Positions 7,894 to 15,972 of a stretch of DNA of 43,757 nucleotides are shown one piece after another. This stretch comes from Bacillota bacterium (GTDB lineage: Bacteria; Bacillota; Clostridia; Oscillospirales; Ruminococcaceae). Location of the stretch: contig JAEZVA010000095.1 in the NCBI GenBank assembly GCA_023443315.1, positions 1-43,757 of the forward strand, written 5' to 3'. Below the pieces are notes generated by a model. That model saw only the letters and a list, made by a program, of their open reading frames with translations. It made no database searches and was not told where the DNA came from. Every line of letters begins with the position of its first letter. Within the stretch, counting starts at the first letter, position 1. The position numbers and the translations under genes are program-made.

Positions 7894-9348
7894 CTACAGT
7901 TCAAGCGCCTGTAAAGCGGCAGTAAGCGGAACGCTCTTTACGCGGTGGGGCTTGTCAAACCGTCTGCCTTCCGAATCGGTGCGTATAATAAGGTCGCACG
8001 CGCCGCTTTTCCGCTGAAATACGCCTTGCTTTATCTGAACAAGGGCGATGTGGCAGGGCTTTACCGCAACGGTATGCAGAATAAACCCGCGGGAGTAGCG
8101 CAGCGTTAGCGTGCCGCCCTCAAACGAGAACCCCGCGGTCAGGTAATCGACGATTTTAAGCAGCAAAATCCAGCCCAGCGGAAAGCACGCCATCAACAGC
8201 ACAAAGCGGGTCACGTCCCGCCATGCGGGCAAAAGGGTAACCGCCACCCAATATGCGGCAAACAGCGCCGCAAAGCGCAGCACAGAGGGGAATAGGTAGC
8301 GAAACCATGCGCCACGCGTCGGGCCAACCGTGCGGGTGTGTGGGCGAATGCCAGGCAGCAGCCCGCCCAGCGTTCCGGCAAGGTCGCGGCGCGTCGCCGA
8401 GGGGATGAGCACCGCCGCCTCGTTCTTGCCCTTGCCATAGCCGGTACAGCGGATGAACACGAGATAGATACGCAAAAGCCGCGTCATCACGCTCTGGCGG
8501 ATGTCGAGGTAAAATACCTTATCCACGCTCACGCTATACAGCCGGCGTGTGACAAGCCCCGCGTGGATGGTGATTAGCGAGCCTGCCCGCGCGATGCGAA
8601 AGCGGGTGAGCCGTAAAAGGTTGCGCACAAAGCCGATAAACCAGCCCAAAAGCACAAGCAGCGCAAGCATTGCGGCAAGAGGGGGGACACCGTAGGTATA
8701 CGCCGAGACCGCCTGCGAAGCCTCAGCAAGTAGGGTCAGTGCGCGTCCCTGCAGCTTTTCGCCCAAAAAATCCCCCGCGCGGGACAGGATGGTGGCCGCA
8801 AACACTACTCCCGCGAAGCTGTTGGACAAAAATGCCGCCAGTGCCGCAATATGCAGCGAGTGGGGAAAGAACACCCGTTTTGCCTTGCGAGAATCCGAAC
8901 CCGCGCTCATGCGCGCCGAGAGCGCCGCTTCTGCGTCACGCCTGCGCACAATCAGCTCAAAGTCGTACCGACGCGTACCGCCGCCCGGGGTATCGGCGCG
9001 CAGCACAACCGCCCGAAAGGGCAGCAGCAACATTCGGTGTTCCACCGACATGGCACTGATGCTCTGCATCGGGATAAACATGGTCTGGTTGTAAAACAGC
9101 CCTTTCTTTAGGTACAGCCCCGTTTCGTCAAACCAAAACTCCACCAGTCGCCAGCGGATGGCGGCAACGCCGATGATAAAGAGCAAAACAAGGATATCAA
9201 ACCACGCGCCCTGCGCCCATGCAATTAGCGTGCCCGCCCGAAGCGCGAGAAACAACCCGCGCGCAAACGGGATAACGAGCAGATACAGCGCGCGGGAGAG
9301 GTAGCTTGCGATTGCAACGGGGTGGGGGTGCAGTGTTTGCGTTTTCAT
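7894..9348 (-). CDS. PH domain-containing membrane protein, YdbT-like
   Basis: 484 residues with several membrane spans (about 22-40, 48-63, 178-200, 222-240, 350-372, 378-396) alternating with bacterial PH (bPH_2/DUF304) domains. The first is recognisable as FWFDETGLYLKKGLFYNQTMFIPMQSISAMSVEHRMLLLPFRAVVLR. Others follow at about 255-320 (RAGSLITIHAGLVTRRLYSVSVDKVFYLDIRQSVMTRLLRI) and near the C-terminus. This is the architecture of B. subtilis YdbT. Together with the smaller PH protein upstream it forms a YdbS/YdbT-like pair. These pairs are envelope proteins of poorly defined function; in some species they are linked to resistance to antimicrobial peptides. Confidence 0.8.
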   Translation of the reverse strand: MKTQTLHPHPVAIASYLSRALYLLVIPFARGLFLALRAGTLIAWAQGAWFDILVLLFIIGVAAIRWRLVEFWFDETGLYLKKGLFYNQTMFIPMQSISAMSVEHRMLLLPFRAVVLRADTPGGGTRRYDFELIVRRRDAEAALSARMSAGSDSRKAKRVFFPHSLHIAALAAFLSNSFAGVVFAATILSRAGDFLGEKLQGRALTLLAEASQAVSAYTYGVPPLAAMLALLVLLGWFIGFVRNLLRLTRFRIARAGSLITIHAGLVTRRLYSVSVDKVFYLDIRQSVMTRLLRIYLVFIRCTGYGKGKNEAAVLIPSATRRDLAGTLGGLLPGIRPHTRTVGPTRGAWFRYLFPSVLRFAALFAAYWVAVTLLPAWRDVTRFVLLMACFPLGWILLLKIVDYLTAGFSFEGGTLTLRYSRGFILHTVAVKPCHIALVQIKQGVFQRKSGACDLIIRTDSEGRRFDKPHRVKSVPLTAALQALEL

Positions 9349-9454
9349 TTAATAACACCAGCCTTATGAGATTGGTGTGGGGATGCGGTATTGTGGGGGA
9401 CGGCGCGGGGTTTATGATATACCATCCGTTCCTAAATAGGGAGGGTTGGTTTGC

Positions 9455-9477
9455 GGACGCGCAATGCGCGCCCCTAC
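9455..9477. repeat. GTAGGGG-type intergenic palindrome
   Basis: CGCGC-AAT-GCGCG (9458-9470) followed by CCCCTAC, which is GTAGGGG on the other strand. Related elements are at 9630-9659 and 11380-11406. Confidence 0.5.
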
Positions 9478-9517
9478 TAATTGAGACGACAACCAGAAAA
9501 TCGAGAACCAGAGAACC

Positions 9518-9590
9518 GAGAACCGTAGGTTCTCGCAATGCCAACCGCAGGTTGGCTATGCTATGCGTAGGGAACGGACTTGACCGTTCC
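9518..9590. repeat. Composite dispersed repeat, three palindromes
   Basis: Three palindromes in a row: GAGAACC-GTA-GGTTCTC (9518-9534), CCAACC-GCA-GGTTGG (9541-9555) and GGAACGG-ACTTGA-CCGTTCC (9571-9590), linked by CAATG and CTATG. The same modules recur at 9685-9725, 25289-25370 and 26225-26256. Confidence 0.7.
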
Positions 9591-9629
9591 GTTTGTCAAT
9601 CAATTAACCCGCCTGTTTAAACTGGTCAG

Positions 9630-9659
9630 GGACGGAGCGACGAGGGCGTCGCTCCCTAC
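9630..9659. repeat. GTAGGG-type intergenic palindrome
   Basis: GGAGCGACG-AGGG-CGTCGCTCC (9634-9655) followed by CTAC. Same family style as 9455-9477. Confidence 0.55.
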
Positions 9660-9684
9660 GGCGTGCGGAAGCTTAGATAGAGCG

Positions 9685-9725
9685 AAAAACCGAAGGTTTT
9701 TGTAATGCCAACCGCAGGTTGGCTA
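9685..9725. repeat. Composite dispersed repeat at the end of a PH-domain gene
   Basis: AAAAACC-GAA-GGTTTTT (9685-9701), TGTAATG, then CCAACC-GCA-GGTTGG (9708-9722) and CTATG. The CTA at 9723-9725 supplies the TAG stop of the minus-strand PH-domain gene. Confidence 0.7.
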
Positions 9726-10175
9726 TGTCCCTCCACCCTCAAACAGCCCGGGCTGCAGGGTCTTTACACAGCTAAGCGCCGTTTCATCTAGCCCATACAG
9801 GGCAAGAGACGCGCCCGCGCTGCGAAACCGAACGGCGGAAAGCCGAAACATCGTGTCTACAACAGACCGCTCCACCGCGGCAAACTGAATATTCTTCGTG
9901 TACAGGTAACGACGGCTGTGGCTTATCACCCCGCTTGTAACCATCACATAGTCGTGGGTAATCTGGTAGCGCAGCCTGCGGCAGTAGGCGGGCAGATACC
10001 ATGCAAACAATACCGAGAACCCGACCAGTACCGCCCCGGTACACCATTTCCACAGCGCATCCGAAAACAAAGAGAGCAGCGACAAGGCAAGGCAAACAAG
10101 GGTGGCTAACACGAACAACAGCAACCACCACGCGTACAACAGCCGAATACTTGGTCGCTGCTCGCTCATCCGCAC
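9723..10175 (-). CDS. Small PH domain-containing membrane protein, YdbS-like
   Basis: 150 residues: two membrane spans (about residues 12-34 and 40-60) followed by one bacterial PH domain, LRYQITHDYVMVTSGVISHSRRYLYTKNIQFAAVERSVVDTMFRLSAVRFRSAGASLALYGL. This is the YdbS layout. It lies upstream of the YdbT-like gene in the same direction, and the two families normally occur as an operon. The stop codon is contributed by a dispersed repeat, so the natural C-terminus may have been slightly altered; the last residues LFEGGGT are not diagnostic. An AGGAGG-like site (GGAGG) precedes the ATG on the minus strand. Confidence 0.75.
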   Translation of the reverse strand: MRMSEQRPSIRLLYAWWLLLFVLATLVCLALSLLSLFSDALWKWCTGAVLVGFSVLFAWYLPAYCRRLRYQITHDYVMVTSGVISHSRRYLYTKNIQFAAVERSVVDTMFRLSAVRFRSAGASLALYGLDETALSCVKTLQPGLFEGGGT

Positions 10176-10617
10176 GCCTCCTTTTGTTTGTTTCAGTCAG
10201 GGAATTGTGAGTGGGGATACCGAAGAACAGATACACCCTGCTCGAGATTAAGCCGTTGCCGCAGTGTAACTAGCTCTATTAGGATATTCAAAGCAAAACA
10301 GCCGCATGCAAACAAAGTTTGGTCGGCGTTATGCCCAAGTACAGTTATAGCAGGGTGAGCATGTTGAACATACACGTCCTAAAAAAGAACGATTTGCATT
10401 TTCGTTTGTGGTGTTTTATAATAAAGACTACCAAAACAACAGGATATACATTCTGTAATAAAGCAGTATGGATTTCGTCAGTATGGATTATGGGCTGCCG
10501 AGTAACCGGCAGACGCAGATTGCTTACGCCGCCCTGTGCCATTCTCTCGTATGAGACGATAGAAACGACACTACGAGCATCCTCATCACATCACGCATCA
10601 AAAAAGGAGAACCAACA
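10176..10617. other. 442-base intergenic region with one promoter
   Basis: Contains the promoter at 10394-10422 and a leader of about 190 bases before the lipoprotein start at 10618. The leader has a small hairpin, CTGCCG-AGTAAC-CGGCAG (about 10496-10513). No gene or known RNA was recognised. Confidence 0.5.
10394..10422 (+). promoter_or_regulatory. Sigma-A promoter for lipoprotein gene
   Basis: TTGCAT (10394-10399), 17-base spacer, perfect TATAAT (10417-10422). Confidence 0.6.
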
Positions 10618-11331
10618 ATGAAACGTCTAATCGCTTTACTATTTGTTATTGCAGGCTTACTTGTTGCATGCGCGCCGCAGGCAGCGGATGGCAAGGATGA
10701 CGTCTTTGCGCCGCCCCCCAAGCCAGAGGACGAGCAGGAATGGGAGCTTGTGACCCATGAGGTTAACTATTCCCCGGCGTACTACGTCATTGCCGATGCG
10801 GCGGCGGGCGGGCAGACCCGCGAGATTTTGCCCGAGCACACGCTGTACTTTGTAATAAAGGACCTGCTAAGCGAGCAGCCCGAGACTTCCGACACGGAGC
10901 AGGGGGATTTTACGATCCTTGCGTTTGAGGCAGACGGTAGCCAGAGCGCAGAGGTGCCTGCTATGCCTGAGCAGGGCGAGTGGTACGAGCAGGTGTACGC
11001 CCTGTACAACGCCGCTTTAACCGAGAAGTTGGTCGTGGGCATCGGCGAGCAAACCGATACGTTTTACTTTGAAACCCACAGTGCCGAGATCTATTACGCC
11101 ACCCATGCGCTGCACCAAACCCTAGAGCAGGAGCCGATGAAAGAAAGCCCTGCCGAGACGCTGGGCTACACCGTTTCGTTTTACAACAACTACGGCTGCT
11201 GCCTAATGCCGTATACCGTCACGCAGAACGACACCCTGTCGGGCGACCAGCGGTACCTCGACGCGGGACTGTATGGGGCAATCAACGTCCTGTTTGCACA
11301 TACCCACGGTGACGACTGCCTGCACCATTAA
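10618..11331 (+). CDS. Hypothetical lipoprotein
   Basis: 237 residues with a lipoprotein signal MKRLIALLFVIAGLLVAC (lipobox LVAC). AAAGGAGAA lies about 9 bases before the ATG. The mature part has an acidic, Pro/Glu-rich linker (PPPKPEDEQEWE) and then a globular region with no family I recognise. Near the C-terminus are two adjacent cysteines (YGCCLMPY) and a His/Asp-rich end (FAHTHGDDCLHH) that could bind a metal. That is only a possibility from composition. The gene is alone, with its own promoter and terminator. Confidence 0.8.
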   Translation: MKRLIALLFVIAGLLVACAPQAADGKDDVFAPPPKPEDEQEWELVTHEVNYSPAYYVIADAAAGGQTREILPEHTLYFVIKDLLSEQPETSDTEQGDFTILAFEADGSQSAEVPAMPEQGEWYEQVYALYNAALTEKLVVGIGEQTDTFYFETHSAEIYYATHALHQTLEQEPMKESPAETLGYTVSFYNNYGCCLMPYTVTQNDTLSGDQRYLDAGLYGAINVLFAHTHGDDCLHH

Positions 11332-11337
11332 ATGAGA

Positions 11338-11369
11338 AAGAGACGGGTCTTGCACCCGCCTCTTTTTTG
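11338..11369 (+). terminator. Terminator of lipoprotein gene
   Basis: AGAGACGGGT / ACCCGCCTCT stem with one mismatch and loop CTTGC, followed by TTTTTT, a few bases after the stop codon. Confidence 0.8.
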
Positions 11370-11379
11370 TATCCGTATT

Positions 11380-11406
11380 GTAGGGGCAGGGGGCGCCGGG
11401 GCGCCC
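11380..11406. repeat. GTAGGGG-type intergenic palindrome
   Basis: GTAGGGGCA followed by the palindrome GGGCGCC-GG-GGCGCCC (11391-11406). It lies between convergent genes. Confidence 0.55.
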
Positions 11407-11421
11407 AAAGAATACGGCTGT

Positions 11422-12159
11422 CTAGCTACAGAACAGGTGACTGCCGATGCGCTTAATGACCGGTCGTGTGCGTATCCATTTGTTCGAGGTCTTGTCCGGG
11501 TTAAAGTAGTAGATGGCGCCGCCCGAGGGGTCCCATCCGTTTAGGGCGTCCTGCGCTGCGCGACGGGCACTCTCGGTCACTGCTTCTTTAATCTGCCCGT
11601 CGGTGATGGCGGTAAACGCGCCGGGCTGGTACACCACACCCGCCAGGGTATTTGGGAACGAGGGGTGCTTTACGCGGTTTAGCACACACGCGCCAACCGC
11701 AACCTGACCGTTGTACGGCTCGCCGCGCGCCTCTGCGGAGATGATGCGTGCAAGCAGCGCTTGGTCGTTGCTGCTAACGCTGGTACTGCCGCCTCCACCA
11801 CTGCTTCCGCCGCTGCTACCCCCGCCGCTGCCGCCAGTGGGCAGACCGATTGCCTTGAGCGTTTGGGGACCTGCAATACCGTCAGCTGTGAGCCCGTTCT
11901 TTTGCTGGAACCAACGCACCGCTTTTTCGGTCTGATTGCCGTAGATGCCGTCAACCGAACCGTTGTAGTAGCCCCATTGCTTGAGCTTTGTTTGTATCTT
12001 CTTGACCTCATCCCCCCGCGAGCCCAGGCGCGAGAGTACCTCTACCGCCTCGGTCTCGAAGGCGGGCAGGTTGTAGGTGTACACCACCAGCGCGATGATG
12101 CAGAGATTGAGTGCGATAATAATGCCAATCTTGAGCATACTTATAATCTTGTTTTGCAT
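11422..12159 (-). CDS. Cell wall hydrolase, SleB family with peptidoglycan-binding domain
   Basis: 245 residues. Order: signal-anchor helix (about 8-29), peptidoglycan-binding domain PG_binding_1 (LSRLGSRGDEVKKIQTKLKQWGYYNGSVDGIYGNQTEKAVRWFQQKNGLTADGIAGPQTLKAIGL, about 42-107), Gly/Ser linker, then Hydrolase_2/SleB domain (LLARIISAEARGEPYNGQVAVGACVLNRVKHPSFPNTLAGVVYQPGAF). The Glu in SAEARGE is the expected catalytic residue of this lytic transglycosylase fold. Start at 12159, with GGAGGA 11 bases upstream on the minus strand; a longer frame to 12282 lacks a proper signal. It probably cleaves spore cortex or cell-wall glycan. The name SleB is not assigned because the clade also holds vegetative enzymes (CwlJ- or YkvT-like). 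Confidence 0.88.
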   Translation of the reverse strand: MQNKIISMLKIGIIIALNLCIIALVVYTYNLPAFETEAVEVLSRLGSRGDEVKKIQTKLKQWGYYNGSVDGIYGNQTEKAVRWFQQKNGLTADGIAGPQTLKAIGLPTGGSGGGSSGGSSGGGGSTSVSSNDQALLARIISAEARGEPYNGQVAVGACVLNRVKHPSFPNTLAGVVYQPGAFTAITDGQIKEAVTESARRAAQDALNGWDPSGGAIYYFNPDKTSNKWIRTRPVIKRIGSHLFCS

Positions 12160-12303
12160 GTGTTTTTCTTTCCTCCGCGTTCGATGGAATAAGGGGAACA
12201 TAAACCATAGTAAAAGTTTTTCCACACACACACAAATTATCCCTATGCAAAATGACTTGTTGATGAAAACAATGCCGTGCATAGAAAAAAGGAGGAAATG
12301 GGT

Positions 12304-12585
12304 TTGCAGGTATTGGTTTTGACCGTTAAGCTATACGCGCCGTGGGTGCAGTCACTAAAGGAAAAGCGCATGGTGGTAAAAAGTCTGACCGCGCGGATGA
12401 AAAACCGCTTTAATGCCTCGGTGCGAGAAGCCGAGGAGCAGAACACCCACAAGACCGCCATAATAGAGCTTGCAGCCCTGTGCACCAGTAACGCCGAGGC
12501 GGATGGCTTAGAGGAGCAGATGATCGGGTTTATCGAGCAGAGCACCGATGCCGAAATAACCCTGACCAAGCGGGAGATGCGGTAG
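12304..12585 (+). CDS. DUF503 family protein (YlxP-like)
   Basis: Small cytoplasmic protein of 93 residues with the DUF503 hallmark VLTVKLYAPWVQSLKEKRMVVKSLTARMKNRFNASVREAEEQNTHKTAIIELAAL. I prefer the TTG at 12304: AGGAGG (12290-12295) is 8 bases before it, and the resulting start (M-Q-V-L-V-L-T-V) matches the usual length before the VL.V.L strand. ATG 12298 is only 2 bases from the ribosome site, but annotation programs may pick it. YlxP-type proteins lie near ribosome-maturation genes in bacilli. Here the gene stands alone between the divergent hydrolase gene and a membrane protein gene. Confidence 0.85.
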   Translation: MQVLVLTVKLYAPWVQSLKEKRMVVKSLTARMKNRFNASVREAEEQNTHKTAIIELAALCTSNAEADGLEEQMIGFIEQSTDAEITLTKREMR

Positions 12586-12620
12586 CGTCGTATCAAGGGA
12601 ATGTGACTACTCGATATAGG

Positions 12621-12649
12621 TTGACTTATGTAGCAACCCTGTGTACTAT
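12621..12649 (+). promoter_or_regulatory. Sigma-A promoter of the membrane-anchored protein gene
   Basis: TTGACT (12621-12626), 17-base spacer, TACTAT (12644-12649). A second TATAAT follows at about 12655-12660. Confidence 0.55.
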
Positions 12650-12729
12650 ATGTATTATAATGTAACTTGTGCTATATAGTGTAACTTCGCTTTGGTTTAA
12701 GCAGAGCAGAAGAGGGGAGAAGTCGCCCG

Positions 12730-13947
12730 ATGAAGAACAAAGAGCTTGTTGAAAAAACAGGGGACCGCATAGGGCAGAATGTTGCACAGGTAGAACCGGC
12801 AAAAAATAAGCAAAGAATACGCCGATTGGTGATGGGGGTAGTGCTTGCGGTCGGTATTGCCTTACTTATTCTTGCTGCGACACAGATTTTTCCGCCAGAA
12901 AAACCCCCGCTGGGGCAAAGCGATTTGCCAATGCTGACAATCTCCGAGGGCGTTGTCGGTGGCTTGGGATTTGAAGGATACATGGCATACGATGCTTCGG
13001 AGCTTGTAAATAATAACCCCTGGGCAGATGGAGTAAAGGTTACCACACTGCCTGTTTTTGAAAATTTGCTGACCTATGACGAGATGGAACGCGTTCAAAA
13101 CCCGGATTTTGACAGGATGCAGGAGCTACTTCTTGAGGTTGTAGGCAGGCTTGGTATCGATACAAGCGATGCCGATATTACCGACAACACTCCCGATAAC
13201 GCCACGCAGGAGATCATAAAAGAGAAATTTGCAGCGGTAGGCGAGAAAGTGCCCGAGGGATACCTATCCCCCGACCAGGTTGTTTTTGAGGATAACGGCA
13301 TAGAAGTAAACGTGGACGCGCGGATGACGGCCGTTATCTCGTTTGACCCTGCCGTGGCGCTTGCGGATAACATCCAGTTTAACAGCTGGGCTACATATGA
13401 ACAGACCGCTGCAGCAGCACAGTACCTAAAGGAAGCGTATTCGCAGCTGATTGATATGAAAAATCCACAGGTGAATATCTATGGCGGAGACTATACGATA
13501 TACGAGAAGCAGATGTATCACATTGAGTTCTTTGATGGCAGCGGGGATATTACCGACCAGATACTAAACTACAACTTTAATCGGGTGGCGTTTTATTGCA
13601 ATGACGACGGAAAGCTATTTTTAGCAAGGGTCTTTAAGCCAGACCTAAGCCATAAGGTAGGCGAGTATCCGATTATCACAATCAATGAGGCAACACGGCT
13701 TCTTGAAAACGGCAACTACATTTCTACGATGATGGAGCAAATGCCCGGAGCAGAGCATGTAAAAAAAACGGAGCTTGTCTATAGAATGGGTAGAAACGCT
13801 CGCTATTTTATGCCGTATTATCGCTTTTATGTAGAACTACCCAGCATGCAAAGAGACACCAAACTTAAAACCTACGGCATATTCTACGTTCCCGCCGTTG
13901 AGGGAAGGTATATAACGAACATGCCATTGTGGAACGGAAGCTTTTAA
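12730..13947 (+). CDS. Hypothetical membrane-anchored extracytoplasmic protein
   Basis: 405 residues: a cytoplasmic N-terminus of about 34 residues, one membrane span (RLVMGVVLAVGIALLILAATQIF, about 32-54) and a long outside domain. No domain is recognised with confidence. The C-terminal half (residues 270-400) looks like a substrate-adaptor fold of the YycH/YycI kind in pattern only: YPIITINEATRLLENGNYIS, ELVYRMGRNARYFMPYYRFYVEL and YGIFYVPAVEGRY. That comparison is weak. GAGGGGAGA lies about 10 bases before the ATG. Own promoter and a very strong terminator, so monocistronic. Confidence 0.8.
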   Translation: MKNKELVEKTGDRIGQNVAQVEPAKNKQRIRRLVMGVVLAVGIALLILAATQIFPPEKPPLGQSDLPMLTISEGVVGGLGFEGYMAYDASELVNNNPWADGVKVTTLPVFENLLTYDEMERVQNPDFDRMQELLLEVVGRLGIDTSDADITDNTPDNATQEIIKEKFAAVGEKVPEGYLSPDQVVFEDNGIEVNVDARMTAVISFDPAVALADNIQFNSWATYEQTAAAAQYLKEAYSQLIDMKNPQVNIYGGDYTIYEKQMYHIEFFDGSGDITDQILNYNFNRVAFYCNDDGKLFLARVFKPDLSHKVGEYPIITINEATRLLENGNYISTMMEQMPGAEHVKKTELVYRMGRNARYFMPYYRFYVELPSMQRDTKLKTYGIFYVPAVEGRYITNMPLWNGSF

Positions 13948-13973
13948 CTTGAGTTTCGTATTAACTTAATATA

Positions 13974-14017
13974 AAAATGCGCAGGACCGTGAGGGGATTC
14001 ACGGTCCTGCGCATTTT
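13974..14017 (+). terminator. Strong bidirectional terminator
   Basis: Perfect 19-bp stem (13974-13992 with 13999-14017) with A- and T-rich ends on both strands. It separates the membrane-anchored protein gene from the convergent alanine racemase gene. Confidence 0.88.
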
Positions 14018-14185
14018 AAGGAATGTATATGAGGAGGAGAGTAATTCGTCGTACCGGGTGTTCCAGTACAACTAAAGTATACAGCGTTTTCACGGAATTG
14101 TTGTGAAATAGCTGTTAACAATCGTTTAAATTGCAGAAAATATCAGGATAGTATTAGGAGAAAGCGCGAAAGTGCAAACAACCTG

Positions 14186-15412
14186 TTACTTCGAGCGGAT
14201 GTAGTCGGCAATGGCGATCTCCTCACCGTTTTCAAGGTAAACGTGGGGTACGCGGCGGGAGATAAGGCATACCAGCTCGTAGCCGACGGTGTCTACCAGC
14301 GAGGCGAGGTCATCCGCTGTTACGCCCTCGGCGCCGAACACCGTAACTGCGTCGCCGGGCTTCACATTGGGGATGTCGGTGACGTCGAGCATCAGCTGGT
14401 CCATACACACCCGCCCGACCACCGGCGCAAGGTGCCCGTGGACGATCATCTTTGCGCGGCTAGAAAAGCCGCGCAGGTAGCCGTCGGCGTAACCGATGCA
14501 CACCGACGCAATGGTGCGTTCACCCTCTGTGCGAAAGATGCGCCCATAGCTGATATCCTGCCCCGCGGGAACAGTCTTTACCTGGGAAATCACGGTCTTT
14601 AGGTCAAGGATCGGGATAAAGTTGCCCACCCCGTGCAGCGACGAGCTGGGGGCAAGCCCATATAGGATGATACCGGCGCGCACCATATCCAGATGCGCCT
14701 CGGGGTAGTTTAGGATACCCGCGCTGTTGCAGCAGTGCCGCCAGCGAAAGGGGATGCCCCGCGCATTTAGGGTATCGCACAGTGCGGTAAAGCGGGCAAG
14801 CTGCGCCTTGGTATAGGCAACCGCCTCGGGGTCGGGGTCGTCGGCGCATGAAAAATGGGTAAAGATGCCGGTGGCACTTAGCCCCGGCAGTACAGCGGCG
14901 GTAGCAACCTCGTCGGCGGTCTCAAGCCGGTCGCCAAGGCACACAAACCCGATGCGCGCCATGCCGGTGTCCACCTTCAGGTGCACATCCACCATCACAC
15001 CCAGCCGCACCGCCTCGCGGGATAGAGCGGTTGCATAGTCGGGGCTGTACACTGTCTGCGTAATGCCCCAGTGAGCCAGCTCGGGCACGTAGTGTACGGG
15101 GGTGTCGCCAAAGATTAAGATGCCCGTCTCCTGCCCTATGCCCTTGCGGCGCAGCACCATCGCCTCGTCGATGTTGGACACGCCGAGCCATGCGGCACCG
15201 TTTTGCACAAGACGGCGCGCAATCATAATATCGCCGTGCCCGTAGGCATCCGCCTTTACAACGCCCATCAGTGCGCAGCCTGTGGGAATACGTCGGCGAA
15301 TCTCCGCGACGTTGTGGTCAAGGGCGTTTAGGTTTACCGCCGCCCACGACCGCCGCAGATAGCCGTGCGAGTCCTGCATGCCGCTTGCGCTGATATCACA
15401 GATGTTTTGCAT
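14186..15412 (-). CDS. alr: Alanine racemase
   Basis: 408-residue PLP enzyme that interconverts L- and D-alanine for peptidoglycan. The PLP-binding lysine is in VVKADAYGHG, and the catalytic tyrosine in IGYADGYLRG. Further family marks are DISYGRIFR and RVCMDQLMLDVTD. The substrate-side motif GIFTHFSCADDPD is also intact. Start: AGGAGG on the minus strand is 10 bases before ATG 15412 and 7 before GTG 15415; a longer frame begins at 15445 with a poorer site. A 65-residue membrane protein gene precedes it by 47 bases and is probably co-transcribed. Confidence 0.96.
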   Translation of the reverse strand: MQNICDISASGMQDSHGYLRRSWAAVNLNALDHNVAEIRRRIPTGCALMGVVKADAYGHGDIMIARRLVQNGAAWLGVSNIDEAMVLRRKGIGQETGILIFGDTPVHYVPELAHWGITQTVYSPDYATALSREAVRLGVMVDVHLKVDTGMARIGFVCLGDRLETADEVATAAVLPGLSATGIFTHFSCADDPDPEAVAYTKAQLARFTALCDTLNARGIPFRWRHCCNSAGILNYPEAHLDMVRAGIILYGLAPSSSLHGVGNFIPILDLKTVISQVKTVPAGQDISYGRIFRTEGERTIASVCIGYADGYLRGFSSRAKMIVHGHLAPVVGRVCMDQLMLDVTDIPNVKPGDAVTVFGAEGVTADDLASLVDTVGYELVCLISRRVPHVYLENGEEIAIADYIRSK

Positions 15413-15459
15413 CACAAAAAAGCCTCCTGATTTTGTCAAAGACATGGGGGTACCCCACC

Positions 15460-15657
15460 TTATTTGTGTACGAGAAGCAGATACGCCCCCGCTGCGTTAA
15501 CCGCCACCGAGACAAGCAGGGTGATTACGGCGGCGGGCATGGGTGCCGCGGCAAGTAGAATAAGCCCAGCAGCCAGAATGAAACCGCCGACCAGCAGCAG
15601 AAGCTTACCCACCCGCTTGTGCGTGGGGGATTTTCTATTATCTCGGTCTTGCTTCAT
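15460..15657 (-). CDS. Small two-span membrane protein
   Basis: 65 residues: basic N-terminus (MKQDRDNRKSPTHKRVGK) and two hydrophobic segments (LLLLVGGFILAAGLILLAAA and AAVITLLVSVAVNAAGAYLLLV). The start at 15657 is preferred to 15684 because AAGGCGGG precedes it at a usable distance. Same direction as alr, 47 bases upstream, so probably in one transcript. No family recognised. Confidence 0.65.
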   Translation of the reverse strand: MKQDRDNRKSPTHKRVGKLLLLVGGFILAAGLILLAAAPMPAAVITLLVSVAVNAAGAYLLLVHK

Positions 15658-15972
15658 AAAAGCAGCCCGCCTTTCAAAACGCATACACGCATGCGCCTCA
15701 TCTTTTATCGGTGACGCGCTTTCTATGCGCCAAAGGTAGCCCAGTGAGAGAGAGGATAGAATGCCCCTAATAATTGTACGCTCAGTTTGCGGCGTATACG
15801 CCGTGGGGCGGTAGGGGAATAGAACTATACCCCTTATTATAACACTCCTAGTTGTCTACGCAAGAGAGAAAAACTGTCTATCGCTGCTGTAAAAGGGGGG
15901 TTGCCGTGCAGGGAGGATAAAAAGCACCAGACTGCCGACACAAGAAAATGATTACAGTGTTAATGTAACCGT
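15658..15972. other. Intergenic region with promoter and perfect palindrome
   Basis: Holds a minus-strand promoter (15836-15863) and a 14-base perfect palindrome CGGCGTATACGCCG (15790-15803) next to GTAGGGG (15811-15817). No gene seen. The stretch 15864-15972 shows nothing recognisable, including no clear terminator for the ATPase gene. Confidence 0.5.
15836..15863 (-). promoter_or_regulatory. Promoter for small membrane protein-alr transcript
   Basis: Minus strand TTGCGT, 16-base spacer, perfect TATAAT. The leader to the first start is about 180 bases and includes the palindrome at 15790-15803. Confidence 0.5.

Larger units (their letters stand above)
9349..9722. other. Intergenic stretch filled with palindromic repeats
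   Basis: 374 bases between two PH-domain genes of the same direction. It holds at least four separate palindromic elements, annotated individually, and no credible gene. The pair probably once formed a tight operon that these elements have split; this is inference. Confidence 0.6.
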
